A DNA stretch of 64,000 nucleotides from Elmis aenea. Its lineage: Eukaryota > Arthropoda > Insecta > Coleoptera > Elmidae. The position numbers were made by a program, and so were the translations under genes. Below, piece by piece: positions 22,000 to 34,803 of this stretch. The stretch lies in assembly GCA_947652605.1 (NCBI GenBank), contig OX393579.1:1-64000 (forward strand), in the 5' to 3' direction. The notes below the pieces were generated by a model. It saw nothing but the letters and a program-made list of their open reading frames with translations, made no database searches and had not been told where the DNA came from. Every line of letters begins with the position of its first letter. Within the stretch, counting starts at the first letter, position 1.

Positions 22000-22450
22000 T
22001 CCTTATTACGATCCGATTCATTGGTTTCCGAACCTTGCAGGTTTTCGCACGAACGGCAATTAGCGTGACGCGAATATCTTCTGATGTGCGGTTAGCCATA
22101 CCTTGCAGGTGACAGATCGCCGGCTGTGCGCGGGGTACGGTCTCACATCAGCCCCTAAGTGATGGATTACTCCCCCGGGGGATCCTCTAGGCTTCGCATT
22201 CGGTCGCATTCACACCCGCTTTCATGCTGTATTTAGATTTACGAAAGATTTAAAATGTATCAAAGATGACAAGTGATTAGCCCCGGGTGTGTTGTGTGTA
22301 AATGGCCCGCCGGATGGGGGGGACGACCACCTTGGTTATCAAAAAAACATCAGCGGGCCCCCGCGCCCGTAATGGATCGTACAAATTAGGTCGACAGGGT
22401 AAACAAACCTGTCGGTTAAAGTTTTTATTTGTATACAAATCATCCCCCGA
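22000..22450. promoter_or_regulatory. G+C-rich island with clustered binding motifs, candidate enhancer
   Basis: This is the most marked compositional island in the window. ACCTTGCAGGT occurs twice about 66 bp apart (22034 and 22100), the second extending to the E-box CAGGTG (22106-22111). A GGATTA Otd/Bicoid-type core lies at 22164-22169, a TCF-type ATCAAAG at 22259-22265, and a forkhead-type GTAAACA at 22399-22405 sits between inverted CGACAGG/CCTGTCG arms (22392-22414). There is no open frame of note. Enhancer function is inference. Confidence 0.4.
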
Positions 22451-22702
22451 GCCGCGGTTTCACTTACAATTTCTATCTTGAACGATTAATTCGATTACTT
22501 TTTTCGACGCCGGATCGCTGAAAGATAACGATGTTTCGCCCAAGAATACGAACTTTGATTTCGACTCATGTGTTACAACTGAAAGCCATGTTTTTTCTAA
22601 CAAGATCAACTTTTTTTCCAACATAATAACATAAAAAAACCTTTGTGTAATTTAAACCATTTAAAATAGAAAAAACTACCTAATCCGTACTGTACCTTTA
22701 TA

Positions 22703-23419
22703 CAGGGTGATTGATTGAGACCGGGACTTAAAAATATATGAAGAATGAAAATTGGCATTTGTTGTAATTTCCAAGGCCTATTTAAAAATGTTACAATTTC
22801 TCTTAACTTTATCAAAAATACTTAACTCGAAAATTGTTGCAGATAGGTATAGGAAACGCTAATATAGATTGATGCACAATTGAATTTTGCATTAGAAAAT
22901 GAAAAAAAAGTTTGAGCATTGTATTGAAGAAGAAAAACGAGTTTTAGTGGTCTGAAGTTGTATTAAAAGAAAATTAAATTTTGGACACCCTGTAAATAAT
23001 GCATCGATTGCAAAAATTCCAGGATGTACTCCAAGGTTTCTTCTAGGCATGGTCTAAATTTAAGCGTTTTTCCTTCAATAATGGCGGCGTTAGATAATAT
23101 ATTAAGCATCACGATGAAAATCAAAAAATTTTCAAAAAAGTTCAAAAATCTAAAAAACGACTGGACTTAGGTATAGGGAATACTAATAAAAGTCCCTCTA
23201 AAATAACGTTTTGAATCCAAAAAAGCAATAGAAAATAGACCATTGTATTTGAAATAAAAAAGTAGACGTCAACTTCCGGTATTTCCGGAAGTGTCACTAT
23301 ATTGAAAATATTTTCAATAAACAGATCAGATGCCATAACGGTCATAACCAAAATTTCAGATCCATGCCCTTTTTCATTCTTCATATATTTTTAAGTCCCG
23401 GTCTCAATAAATCACCCTG
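22703..23419. mobile_element. 717-bp inverted-repeat element, CAGGGTGA ends
   Basis: The left end 22703-22751 begins CAGGGTGATTGATTGAGACC, and the right end 23371-23419 is its reverse complement with one mismatch over 49 bp. TA flanks both sides. Interior sequence is unrelated between the halves, unlike the other two foldbacks. An internal CACCCTGTA at 22985-22993 may be an older end. Two minus-strand frames of 60 and 80 codons lie inside and look like chance, though both are hydrophobic. Confidence 0.88.
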
Positions 23420-24589
23420 TATATCGAAAAAAGGGCTAAGCGATGAGCAAATGCATTGTCATGGTAAAAGTTGCACCGCGATTGTAATACTTTTAAGCTC
23501 AATTTTAGCGTCAAATTACCTGGTTATTGCAATTTGGGCATCGAATTATCCTAAATTACGCTACACATATCAAAAAAATGTAATATAGCTCAATAGAATT
23601 ACAATGTAGGCATGTCTTTGTAAATAAAAACCGTGGAAGAGTTTTTTTCTATATTGTCTGGTGATCCCATTTCTTTTTTTCTTCCAATTTATATGTCGTT
23701 CTATTAGACGTAACGCACGAAGACACAAAAGCCCACATTTTTTAAGGCGAATATCTTTGTATCGGCGACCAATTATTTCTTGATATGACCGAATTTATTG
23801 CGACCACAATTTTATCCCCCGATATCGGGAGTTTTCGGTTACTGAGACGGGGGTAATTGATGCGGTAGCCATTTCAAAGCAAGCGGCTATATCGGTTTTT
23901 AATGAGACTGAGAATTTCATTTCATTTTACTTACTCGTACTTCGCTAAAGGTAAAAACATTTAATTACATTTTATCATGTCGCTTATTTTTTCGTTCGTT
24001 TCATAATTACGCAGAAGTAATTCCATAGCGAGGATCGTACCTGCCATGTAAAAAAAAAACATTTTTTATGATCTTTAAAACCACTAAATGAATAATGAAA
24101 TTATTTTTTTTACAAACCCTTAAAAATAATTTCGTTGCCTTAAAAGTTTGTTTTAACTAGGTTTAACGATTTATTTCGTAAAATATTTCGCAACTAATCA
24201 AATATTTGCAAGGAGTGTCACTATTTTAAAGGGAAACTTACTTCCAAGTTAAAGACATTTTTAAACGTGGAAAAAATATTAAGTTAATGGGGTGCGTTGA
24301 TTACAGGTCGTAATTTTTCTGGAATATAGCATTGCGGGCCATTTTTGAGTTCCTTATGTCTGCGACAGTACTGGGGGAACTTCGCGTTATTAAGATTTAG
24401 GCTTGCAGACGAAAATTTACTGTCTGGTATTTGACGTGAAGATGACGACTTAAAAAAAATTATTTTGTGTGGTTGTTTTTCGTAGAAGTTCAATAAATGT
24501 GTTATTAATATTTCCCGTGATTGTTATGCTTGTGTGTACATGAATGGCAGTGTTACTGTCAAAATGTAGCGTGAAAAAGACGCTAACAC
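23420..24589. other. Noncoding stretch, no gene seen
   Basis: A 69-codon minus-strand frame at 24284-24493 is unassigned. A short CCCCCGATATCGGG block at 23815-23828 is palindromic. Nothing else is supported. Confidence 0.4.
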
Positions 24590-24860
24590 GATAACTCACT
24601 TACGCGTACATCGCGTTACCTTTGCTTCGGAAGTAAAACCCTTTTAACTTAGTGGGCTACGAGGCTAATTCTCCTGACGGCCCGCCTACATTTCAAATGT
24701 ATCCAGCCCGGCATAAATCAAAGCTTCGGTTTCCACCTGGTGTGGTTCAGGTTGAAGGTGTTCTCAAGCGATCCTAGTGGGCCTCCATAAGCGCTGAGAT
24801 ATCGGCCTCGTAGGGCGCATAACGCGATATGCACTAAATTGTCTGTAATTTGAAATCCCG
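24590..24860. promoter_or_regulatory. G+C-rich island, candidate regulatory module
   Basis: Balanced-composition sequence holds a palindrome ACATTTCAAATGT (24688-24700), a TCF-type ATCAAAG (24717-24723) and an E-box CACCTG (24734-24739) followed by CAGGTTG. There is no open frame of note. Function is inferred from motif clustering only. Confidence 0.33.
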
Positions 24861-26861
24861 CTTGAATTTGTCCGAACTTACGCTTTTACAGTTCCTATTG
24901 GGATTTGCCAATTAGATATCCGTTTTTCAAATGTTTTCAAGCCACAATTCCGTGCGCCGCTTTATAATAAATCAAAGGGCAACTTTTTCTACACTCCCTT
25001 CGAAGAAAGTGCCCAACTACTGCTAACAAGTGTCGTTAATCGTTTAAGAGTAATTGTGTTGCAATTAGTTCGAAAGACGCAGTCAGTTTTTATGATTTAA
25101 GAAAAGTGCAGACAAACATTTTTCACTGAATGCCAATTATTATTTTGATGCAAAACTACTCAATATTTCATAAATAGAATTTTAATGTTAATAATATGTG
25201 CGAAAAACCACTATTAAAAATAACGTATCACGTTATCTTTTGAATATTTAAAAGTCTTTTCTGATACGTTTTCAACCGATAAAGTTCAAAGATCTGTTGA
25301 TCTGATGTGATGTAATCAAATAACAGTAAAAAAAACTGTGCCAATTTTAACACAAAGATAATACGGAATCGAAACCGTACAGAACCACTCAAAAATTGCC
25401 TTATGTTGTCTTAAAAAAAAATTGATATTATTTGCCTTAGATTGGGTATCAAATTTGAATATTTTTGGAACAGATTTTCACTACGGAACGTAAGACTTGG
25501 GCCTACACTTTATTCATCTTTATAATAATACACTTACATAATTTAAACTACTTTAGATATTGACTTGAAATTTTCAGTATATGTTTATCATTCTTATCTA
25601 CAACAAAAAAGTGATTTAGGAAATGATCCAATGTCCTATATGTAAGAAACTTCAAAAATTAACTCAAAAAAGCAAAATTTCTCTATTATTAATGTACATA
25701 TTCCCGAATAACTTTTTAACTGCTTTATCTCCAACCTTCAAAAAATTTCAGAAAATGATCTTACAAAAACACCTTCACAATTTGCATTTGCTAAAGTTTA
25801 CAAAGTTTTAAAATATCGTGTATGGTCAAGATTTCAACTTTTGCAACTTAAATTTGTTTAATCTATCTACAAGTAGATAGATTTACATCGACAATGTCTT
25901 GAAGTCAATGCACGCTAATTTATATATCTTAGATAACTCTTAATTAAATCTTATTCCTACAGTTTGCTCAGCTTAAGTGTGTAAAGTTTAATGTTTATTT
26001 GTACAAATTTGGAGTTTAATTAAATCAAATGACGACGTCAAACAATCGCTACATAATTAATTTAATGTAAACATTTTACGATCAGATTGTATTTACTCGT
26101 TTGGCTGTGTTTTTAACATCCTGTACTACTGCAATGAAAACGAAATATTTTGCGGTAAATTTATGTAACAGGGGATTTTTTTGCAAGTGAAACAAAAGAA
26201 AGTAATGTAGAAATGAATATCGCAAAACAAAAGAAGGTTATGTAAAAAAATGAAGATGGCAACATTAAAGTTCTGTGTTTTATCTATCGATTTTTGGACA
26301 GATTCGCGTGTGTTAAAAACAGCCGCTATCTTTGAACTCTTCATTATTTAAAAAACAATTTAGCAGCGCCGGCAAAAATGCACAATAAAATACGTAAACC
26401 GATTGGCGTCGGTGCCGTAAATATCTTGAAATACGACAGGAACGAAAAGCCCTTAAGTACCTTAATGGAGTAATTGGACAAAGTGTTGGGCCGCGGTTTG
26501 TGGTTTTACTTCGTTTGATCTCGAAAAATTTCAACCGACCAAGGCGCGAAGCTACTTTTGTACATGTTCTCGTTACAATCCGTGGAAAATTAACCAAATC
26601 CTTGACGTCTGGCTTTATAAATCAAGAAAGATTAACGGCACTTTTTGAATTTTCTTTTTGGTAATGAAGTTTAAACAACCAATTGGTTTCTGTACAGTGA
26701 TTTTATTTAGTGTCTTTATTTGTAGGTTTTTTAATGTCCATTATACATACCAAGTTAAATTATTACAGTTACAATTGTTCCCTACAATTTTTTCTTATTA
26801 AAAGGACATGCATATTGCAATTGCTTTTTATCCACATGTTCTTTTTTTTTTTTAAAGCAAA
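24861..26861. other. Noncoding stretch, no gene seen
   Basis: Mostly A+T-rich. The minus-strand frame at 26313-26597 (arginine-rich) has no domain match and no splice context that I can support. Confidence 0.4.
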
Positions 26862-27083
26862 ACACAAGTGGCCAACTTCACTCTGTTCGGTATGAAGTTG
26901 ACGAACAAATATTTTTGTTTTTACAAATGAATTGGTTGCAATTTTGATAATTTCGAATGCTATAATTAAAATAGGGATGGATACCCACAACATAACGTTA
27001 AAAAATATTAATTTTATGAAGTTTTACGGCAAATGTTACAGTTCAAAATTGGCCAACTTCACCCCAATTCGCGGTACTGTAAT
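26862..27083. repeat. Pair of GGCCAACTTCAC motifs, possible DNA-transposon relic
   Basis: GTGGCCAACTTCACTCTGTTC at about 26869 and TTGGCCAACTTCACCCCAATTC at about 27050 are direct repeats. The second runs into CGCGGTACTGTAA, which resembles a transposon end. A related AACTTCACCCCATTCGATC lies at about 42124. No boundaries can be fixed. Confidence 0.3.
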
Positions 27084-27985
27084 GTTCCTGTTAAACCGCG
27101 ATTAAAATACTTTGTCGTGGAGCTGCTATCGCGAAATCTCGAAATTCTTAAACATAATTGTCGGTAGACTAATCCCTTTTATTGAAGATAATCGAATGAA
27201 TACGGCCATAACCTTAAAAACAGACCGAAAACACAATAACAACGAGTTATGCCGAACATTTCCTTAATTAAGCAATATACCGACGAACAAACACAAAACG
27301 TAAACGATTATAAATCAAAACAAGTGGAAGAAAACATCGTCTTAACAGTACCGCAAATACCAACCGACACACAAAAACAAATAATAAGTCACTAATTAAA
27401 TTATTCATTGAAATTAGCGCGCAACTGAAGCGGACACAAGAAGAACAACAGAACAGCGCAGGATAATTGCTTGCCTTATCCGATTTTAGACATCACAGAT
27501 GCTGTGGTTACTCCGATACGTCGCGAAACGAAACTCTACATAACTCCTTCTAGCAACATCCTAAACTTTTAAGCAAAGCGAGACAAAAAACGGGCGCCCG
27601 TAGCCGGGCCTCGTTCAGGAAGATTAAATGCTCCCATGAAAATTTGTAATTGTGTATTTAAAGTTTAAAGTTAGTTTCCTAGGTGTATGCCGCGAGAAAC
27701 CCGGGGACGATGCAGTTTATCCTTACATGAACGTAAATACAAATAGAACGGCGGAAAAACGCACTAACGACGCTTTTAATATTAAACAAAAGAAAAGCGA
27801 AACGCAAGCCTTGCCTCCTCCACTGCGACACGATAATTAGGAAGAAATCCTAACGTATTTTTTAATTTACTTACTTTCACAAAGAATTTATAGAATGTAA
27901 TTAATTCACAAAAGCAGAATAACAAATGCCCGCCGGCGGATTTATGAAAGAAAACAAGCGAATCTCTCGGGAGAGAAAAACTTAC
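27084..27985. other. Noncoding stretch, probable intron
   Basis: This lies immediately downstream (minus sense) of the best exon. Short frames such as 27652-27840 have no recognised domain. Composition is slightly richer in G+C near 27420-27620 and towards the exon. Confidence 0.45.
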
Positions 27986-28087
27986 CTTAATGCCGATGTT
28001 TATGGGAAAATCCACTTGTGAGGATAAATTTGGTAGTTGTGGAATGACCGGAACGATCGGTAATGGACAGGACATCATATTGTCGGC
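27986..28087 (-). CDS. Internal protein-coding exon, 34 codons, host gene unknown
   Basis: On the minus strand a pyrimidine tract TTTTTCTTTTGTTTCAG ends at 28088, and a near-consensus donor AAG|GTAAGT begins at 27985. The 102 bases between are a whole number of codons and fully open only in phase 0, giving ADNMMSCPLPIVPVIPQLPN (residues 1-20) and LSSQVDFPINIGIK (21-34): a proline- and isoleucine-rich, otherwise neutral peptide. G+C is higher than in the flanks. A 34-residue cassette that keeps frame is typical of an alternatively included exon. No domain is recognised, so I assign no name. It implies that a minus-strand gene with very long introns crosses this window. Confidence 0.72.
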
Positions 28088-28276
28088 CTGAAACAAAAGA
28101 AAAACAATGTTATCGATCATAATTAATAATCCATACACAAAAAATGACCAATAATGATAAACTTACAAAAGTTTTTTTGTTATCTTAAACGAAATAAAGA
28201 AGTACAAAAAATTAAAACAAATAATGTTGCTATGCAACACAAAAATAACATATCTAAGCCCGACGTGATATGATAT
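28088..28276. other. Intronic spacer
   Basis: Upstream intron sequence (minus sense) between the exon acceptor and the hAT-type element; no separate feature. Confidence 0.5.
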
Positions 28277-29063
28277 TAGGGTTTCTCTCCCGGGATCCCA
28301 GTCTATTTCAACCTATTTTATATCGGGAAACAATTATTGTCCCGGGATATATAAAAAATGTTATTTTCGTTTATTGTCTTAGGATATCTGTAATATTATC
28401 ATAATTTATTATAAATATCTTTATTAACATTGATTTATGGAAAAGCTTTTTATCGTTATTTCAAAATAGTTCTTCTGCTTTAGAATAACAAATTATTTTC
28501 ACCCGTAGTATGTGTAAAGAAGCCCGGTATCTATGACAAAGTTTATATAATCAAAATAAGTTTCAAATTTTATTTTTTGTACCCTAGTAATGCGAAGCAA
28601 AATAGCTAACAAATGAAATTCTATTAATAAAAATGATGACTCTGCTGCTAGATGCTCTCAAGACAATTTCACCCGCATTAATAAAGACTGAGAAAGCATT
28701 TTATGCGGCAGAACTTTCTGTTAATAAATTAAGAATAAGAATAAGTGACCGAAGCATAGATCACCTTTGTTTTCTTAAATCATATTACAAAAACTCATTG
28801 TAAAAATTGTGTGATTGTGTTCATTAAAATAAAATTGTAATAGAAAGAGGTAATATTTTTAAAATGTATGTTTCTCTCACCCCTATTATTAATAATAATC
28901 ATGGAGTAAAATATATTTAATACATAACTTGGAGTTGTTTTTGAGTAATTAACTGCTCGCTTCCTTTTTCGGGTTATTTATTTTAAAATATCGACATATT
29001 TTATTGCTTCCCGGGATCCCGGGACAAGCAAAAATGTCAAATATGATAAACCCTATGTGATAT
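28269..29063. mobile_element. hAT-type non-autonomous element rich in CCCGGGAT motifs
   Basis: The element occupies 28277-29055, with ends TAGGGTTT and AAACCCTA. The flanking octamers TATGATAT (28269-28276) and TGTGATAT (29056-29063) differ at one base, consistent with an aged 8-bp duplication. Subterminal CCCGGGATCCC (28290-28300), CCCGGGATA (about 28352) and the perfect palindrome CCCGGGATCCCGGG (29009-29022) fit hAT elements that use repeated CCCGGGAT transposase-binding motifs. The interior is A+T-rich with no transposase. It sits about 190 bp upstream of the exon acceptor. Confidence 0.7.
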
Positions 29064-31507
29064 GAGTACGGGGATGATAAAGTTGAAAAATAAATACATG
29101 TATTTGCACGTATAGGTATGTAATAAGTACAGATTCATTAGCGTTTTCATTTGAACGCCCCTTGTAGATCGATTACTTAATAATTTGCCCTTACATCATT
29201 GTATTTTGAACTCTTAGAATAACCACCATTTCATAAATGTTACGAAGACCTAACAATTGACCTACACCGACGGGATAATTAATTCCAAAATCTCTGAAAT
29301 ATCTGAATATCAGTTTCATAGTCGAGGATATATTTAGCAACCTGGCATGTTTACGTCCATTACAGGGAAATGATTATCACAATAACGCATATAAACTGCA
29401 CCAACTAACTCCGAATATTATTAATATGCACTAACGTGCCTGTCATGTTCAGCGGAAGTTAAGTCCGTCGGCTAATTGATTAAGTAAGTAGTGGACGACG
29501 CACCCTGGTAATTTACAGGCGGTTCTGTGAAATATTAAGCAAAACAAAAAATACATACTGCCAATTCCGGTGGCAAAATACTGAATTAAAACTACAAAGT
29601 TTATTCCGACAGATTAATAAAAAACGACATACAATATCTCGTCCAGAAGTTCTTCGACATTACTTGGTTTTCGAATATCAATACTGGACCAACTGATGTT
29701 AAAAACGTAAATTGTAAGACCGTTTAAGGACTTAAGCAACAAGAAACTAATAAAATCATGTTTGCTATTTTGCTTTAAAAATCATAAAAAGTTTTGGTTC
29801 AAAAGTATAAACATTAATTATTTTCTTCAAGCTTAAAAATATTATCCGCAAAATCAACTCCACTTAACTGTGAAAAAATCAAGGGATTAAAATCGTTTGA
29901 TTATTTCACGTTTAAAAGTAACAGCATCTAAACATATTCGACATCAAAGGGTTTTCTGATGTTTTTAACGCGAGCAGGTTAAAAGAATATAATACGATGA
30001 GTTTCCGACAAGCACCGGACACTGGATAAATAAAAAAGTGTACGGGGAAACGAAATCATCAAACAAGAGTTTGAGAATTTAAAAAGCGAAATGAAACATC
30101 GCAAAATACGAAGACGGTTTTGAAATTTCTACAGATAATGCACCTCTTGAAATTATATAGATATCGCATTTGACAGCTCCAAGTTTGGTCTAGAATTTAG
30201 TAAAACGAAAAAAGAGTTTGCGAAATGCATTAAAATAACTTGCTTTTATTAAGAGAAGTCCAATACCATGATAAAAATTAATCAATTGTATGTTTATGAA
30301 TATTATATTCGGTAGCTTTTTTTTTTATAGATAATATTACCCTCAGCTATATTATATCAACTCTTATTACAGCAATTTTATAGTTATTAAATTTTGTTGG
30401 TACATTCTAATAAAACGAATTTGAAATGTGCTATTCACCGCTATTACTTGACTGAATTAAAACACAAACGAATGTAAATGAACTGTTTATATTGTGACTG
30501 ATGGATTTAAAACAAATTTTAACAGCCTTTTACGATGGACGCTTATTTTTTTATCATTTTAATTACGAATACCGATTAACCACCAGTACATACCGCAATA
30601 TACGATAATGAATTATTGGATTTCGGTGGTTGGTAACCTTTGGTTTTGGTGCCGGAAATTGCATTTCATTTTGCAGTTCATCCGACAAATATTTAATTCG
30701 ACAAAAAACACAATCATTTACTGTATAATAATGCATTTAAAAAAAAGTGCCTTCTTATAATTAACAACAAAATTAAATTAAATTCTCACAAATATCTGAA
30801 CTTTTTCCAAGATGTAAATTTTTCAATTCTGATACGGATCATACCCAGAATTTTTTTTACACGAGTGCAGGAAAATTCTACCTCATGGTGCCACTTCACA
30901 GAAAGCCGTTTAAAACTGTATTTATTTTACAAAGCAGCAAAACAAAAGCATATCGAGACGTATAGAGAGAAGCCGTTCAGTTTTTGAAAATCAAACCAGA
31001 GCCTGCTACAACGTAGTTACCTTTCATATTAAGGCTCCGTCTGTATTTGACGTGGACGTCATATCCTGAACGAAACTCCAGAGATTTTTTTATTTACTTT
31101 TCATTCTCTTTTAAAATACGTTATCTCTGTAGGAACAAGCACAGCGCTATGGGGTTAGTGCAATTTGGAATATACACAATGCACGTTACATTATAATTTA
31201 ATTTTAAATATCAATTTAACTGCAAGAAGTCGAAGACGCAAGGCTGCGGGATCGGTAGTTTTATTTTCCCCTAGTGCGGCCAACAAATCAATGCTCACAT
31301 AAAAACTCGCCGTAAAAAAAGTGTTTCAAACACTCCATTAGTATTTAGACCTCAGGGCGAATAAAAAACGGACGTTTTATAAGCTATTTCGTCTAAGAAA
31401 AACGTAAAATGAAAATAAAATCTAAAGTGTAGCCATAACTTACTGCCATAGCTAATATTTTGTGAAATAAAATTAAACGAATCGGTTTAAATCTATAAAA
31501 AATTAGT
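29064..31507. other. Noncoding stretch, no gene seen
   Basis: Uniformly A+T-rich with no inverted repeats, transposase debris or splice-framed frames that I could support. Confidence 0.45.
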
Positions 31508-31531
31508 AAAAAAAAAAAAAAAAAAAAAAAA
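31508..31531 (+). repeat. Poly(A) tract of 24 bases between inverted flanks
   Basis: An uninterrupted A run is flanked by ATTAGTAA at the left and TTACTAAT at the right, which are inverted. It could be a poly(A) microsatellite or the tail of a retroposed copy, but no retroposon body is recognised upstream. Confidence 0.8.
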
Positions 31532-34500
31532 CTTACTAATGGAAAACGTCTTTTGCTCGTTTTGTAATGTACCACAAAGTTTACTTTTAATTCTATGCCG
31601 AAGTGATATCAAAAACGGTATTTGATGTAACCATTTTAGACATAAGATCAGATGTCTTCCAACGTTTACCTATTACAACGGTTTTAAATGTTAACTAAGA
31701 CCCAGTCTACATTTAGGTGTCTAATGTTATTTGGAGACCAACTGAAGCTGGGCTTGGATATGTTCCCTAATTATCCTAGAGAGAGAAGGAAGGAAGAAAA
31801 GACAAAATTGGATATGAAGGAAATGGTTGGAGGCAGTAAAAAAAGACATAAGGAAGTTGAGAATCCAGGACTAGGAGCAAAAAGCAAAGAATAAAAAAAG
31901 AAATTGTATTTTATGGTGAAGAAAATTAAAACCATGTCTTTAATGTATGAAAAGCTATTTCATACAATTATTTACACACAATTCAATAAGCATAAATATA
32001 AGACTGGAGGATATGAAATTTATTCGTTAAAAAGTCTCCAATGGCATCCGGTAATCCGTTTAAAATCGAATTTATTATAGATAATATGACGAGATTAAGA
32101 AACAATGAATTCTGCCCGATATAAATAACTTCAAAATGAAAAGTTTTAAAACGAACACTCGCAAAAAAGGCAATAGCAAAGCCGAGATTAAAATAAATGC
32201 TTTAATAAAATGCAAATATCTCGAAACTTCAAATTTTACTGCAAAATTAGATTAAACAAGCAGAACAATAAAGATATTAATTTTTATTCGAAAACTTCGT
32301 TTATTTGACAGCGATGACAGTGCGGAATAAAATATCGAGTCGGAGGTGGAAAAAATACAAAGGATTCCGTTGCACTGTCGGCGTCCGCGAGTCGGAATTT
32401 CTTCTGCGAAGTTTGATACATTCAAAATTTACTTTATAATAATAAAGTTGTCGCGAGACGGAGTTTTTAAAGTTATAAAATAATTAAAAGCATTTGTTAT
32501 ACCAGATTACTAGGAAGAAATGAGAGAGGAATGGATGAAAATAAGCGACGTTTTTGATTCCTCCGCTAACTAGTTTATAACAAAGACCATTAACCAGCTG
32601 CTGTGTGTCTTATTCTTTCAACAAAGCGCTAAAAATTACAATAACACCTGTCGGACTTCAGCTCACCGAGAAATTATATCAATTTAAATACCGGCAGTTT
32701 CACCAACTACATTCAAATGTAATTAATTATTTCATTAAACGGAGAATGACGTATTCGCTCATAACGATTTAATTTAGACGGTAGAAAACAGAGGTGTTTT
32801 ATTCAGGCAGCAATGATCAAACATAACTTTTCTATAAAATACATACGCGAAATTCTCATATTTTTGATCCATTGCATTACAAAGGGCTGGCGCAAAAAAG
32901 TTGTTTTAAGAACAAAAATTTGAGTTTAACACAACGCAAGTCGCTTCTGACTGGCACTTCACGATATGAAAGATAAATTGCTAACTATTCCGTCAGTTCA
33001 ACGCCAAGATAAGGTTCATAAATACAAACAAAATCTATTATGATTGACGCGTTTTCATACTACAAACGAAAGGCGAGATTTTGAATTTCAAAAATGAATA
33101 TTTCATGAAAACTACGCGAAGAAAAGTACCGAGTATCGCATTATCAACAAGTAGATTTCCTCCTAAGTGAAAACCGTGTGATTGTAGCAGATTCTGAATA
33201 CTACCAAATAACTCGACGAATTCCTTTATGTATTCGATGTAGATTTGGCTTTTTTTTGTGTATGTGGTTCGTCTTGCTTTGCTGCTAGTTTTGTGTGATT
33301 TTTTGGAATAGGCGAAATTTAGTTTAGTGCATTAATAAAAGAGTAGAAATGTTGGCACATACATGTTCATAATTAATTACAAAAATACTTAAGTTACATA
33401 AGTTTGTTAATTAAAGGTTCCGGTCTGTAAAACTTCCGGCCTAGAAAAAAGTGCATTAAAAAATTCCTAAGTGTATGCATTATCAATGCACATAATTTTA
33501 TGAGATGATCATCATTAAGGAACTAAAGGGTTTATGACAGGATACATATTAACATATGTAATTACATACATATTTCTAAGCAGAAATATGTTTCATAACA
33601 CACACATTATGTACAAAAATACGATTATTTTAAAGCTTAAAAGAAGACCAACGTTAAAACTCAATGCAACTAGAGGTCTTTCAAGATAAACTGAACTGTG
33701 ACGCAGAAACCAAAACTCGTCTAAAGCCTAATTACTGCTCCACCTATAAACATACATCCATTTCAACAACGGGGTTATAACCTATAATAATTTAACGTTT
33801 TTAGAAAGGTTAACATTTCAACCGCTATCTCCTCTCTTTGCGCATTACGCGGTTCAGTTTATATTGAAAGACTTCTACCATCATTTCTGGCCTATCCATT
33901 CATCTGTAAGTGGTTTCAGGTTAAATATTTAAATTTTTTATTTACGATTCTACGCATTATAGTAATCAATGCGTTTGAATCATCTATTTTAATAGACTTA
34001 AAACGGAAGCAACACATAACATAGCAAAAAAGCGAACGAAGCGATTATAAATTAGATGAATTGCTAATTTGTCGATATCTAATGCCAGTTGCGTATCGTT
34101 TTAAACTTTTAATATTCATTTAACAGGTTTTTAATCGCGTTAATATTTCTTTTAGCACTGGCTTAGGATGTCCTTACATTTTTAAATGAAAAGTTGATTT
34201 TAATTTCCGCCACAGCTTGAATGTAAGATTTGAAAATTTTTCATTAGCTATAAAAACGACTGCGAACTCTTAATTTGAAATATAACAGTTTTTTTTTTAC
34301 GACTGAGCTGAATTTATAATTAAAAAATACGACAGAATCGTATTTTTGACCAGGATGAATAAATTTTTTTTTTTCAAGTTTCAAAATTAAGCATTTGAGC
34401 ACTGCCTACAAGCCTTAAGTTGAACATTACAGGTTAAACAAACTAAATACAGTAAAAATGAAACGTTCAGACAAAACCGCTAGAATTATACCCACAGGCG

Positions 34501-34716
34501 ATACGAAAACAACGTACTAATTAATTAGCATCACATATTTAATTACCTTTTCCATCTACTTAAAAGCGCATGCATGACAATCTGCGCTCAAAATATCTCA
34601 AAATTAATTCATGTGCTCGGCAGAACAGCGCGGAACAAATTCAGGCTCTAATCTCGTTCCCAGAATTCAAGTCAAGTTCAGTTCGCATAACTTACGATTT
34701 AATTATTACATCTACA
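31532..34716. other. Noncoding stretch, no gene seen
   Basis: The purine-rich plus-strand frame 31688-31894 encodes a K/E-rich peptide (RERRKEEKTKLDMKEMVGG) typical of a low-complexity purine tract. A mild G+C patch lies at 32325-32410. Nothing else is supported. Confidence 0.4.
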
Positions 34717-34803
34717 ATGCGATTACGTATGCGACGAGAAATATTATTATGTGTTATATTGTTGTACTTAACGCAAGCATTTGAGTCAACAACCTGCAGA
34801 TGT
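34717..34803 (+). CDS. Candidate first coding exon with signal peptide
   Basis: An ATG at 34717 opens MRLRMRREILLCVILLYLTQ, followed by AFESTTCRC. The start is arginine-rich, then there is a hydrophobic core (ILLCVILLYL, residues 9-18), then a plausible signal-peptidase site near TQA-FES, and then cysteines. Directly after the TGT codon at 34803 lies a donor GTAAGG. About 37 bases upstream is TTCAGTTCG (34678), close to the arthropod initiator TCAGT. This would be the start of a secreted, cysteine-containing protein transcribed on the plus strand, opposite to the exon at 27986. No downstream exon was identified. The frame also runs on for 31 codons past the donor, so it may be a chance frame. 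Confidence 0.33.

Noticed and set aside
22963..23384. Two hydrophobic minus-strand frames
   Set aside because: They lie within an inverted-repeat element, with no transposase signature.
26313..26597. 94-codon arginine-rich minus-strand frame
   Set aside because: No known domain or splice context; arginine richness follows from local base composition.
31688..31894. K/E-rich 68-codon frame
   Set aside because: A purine-rich tract yields this composition by itself.
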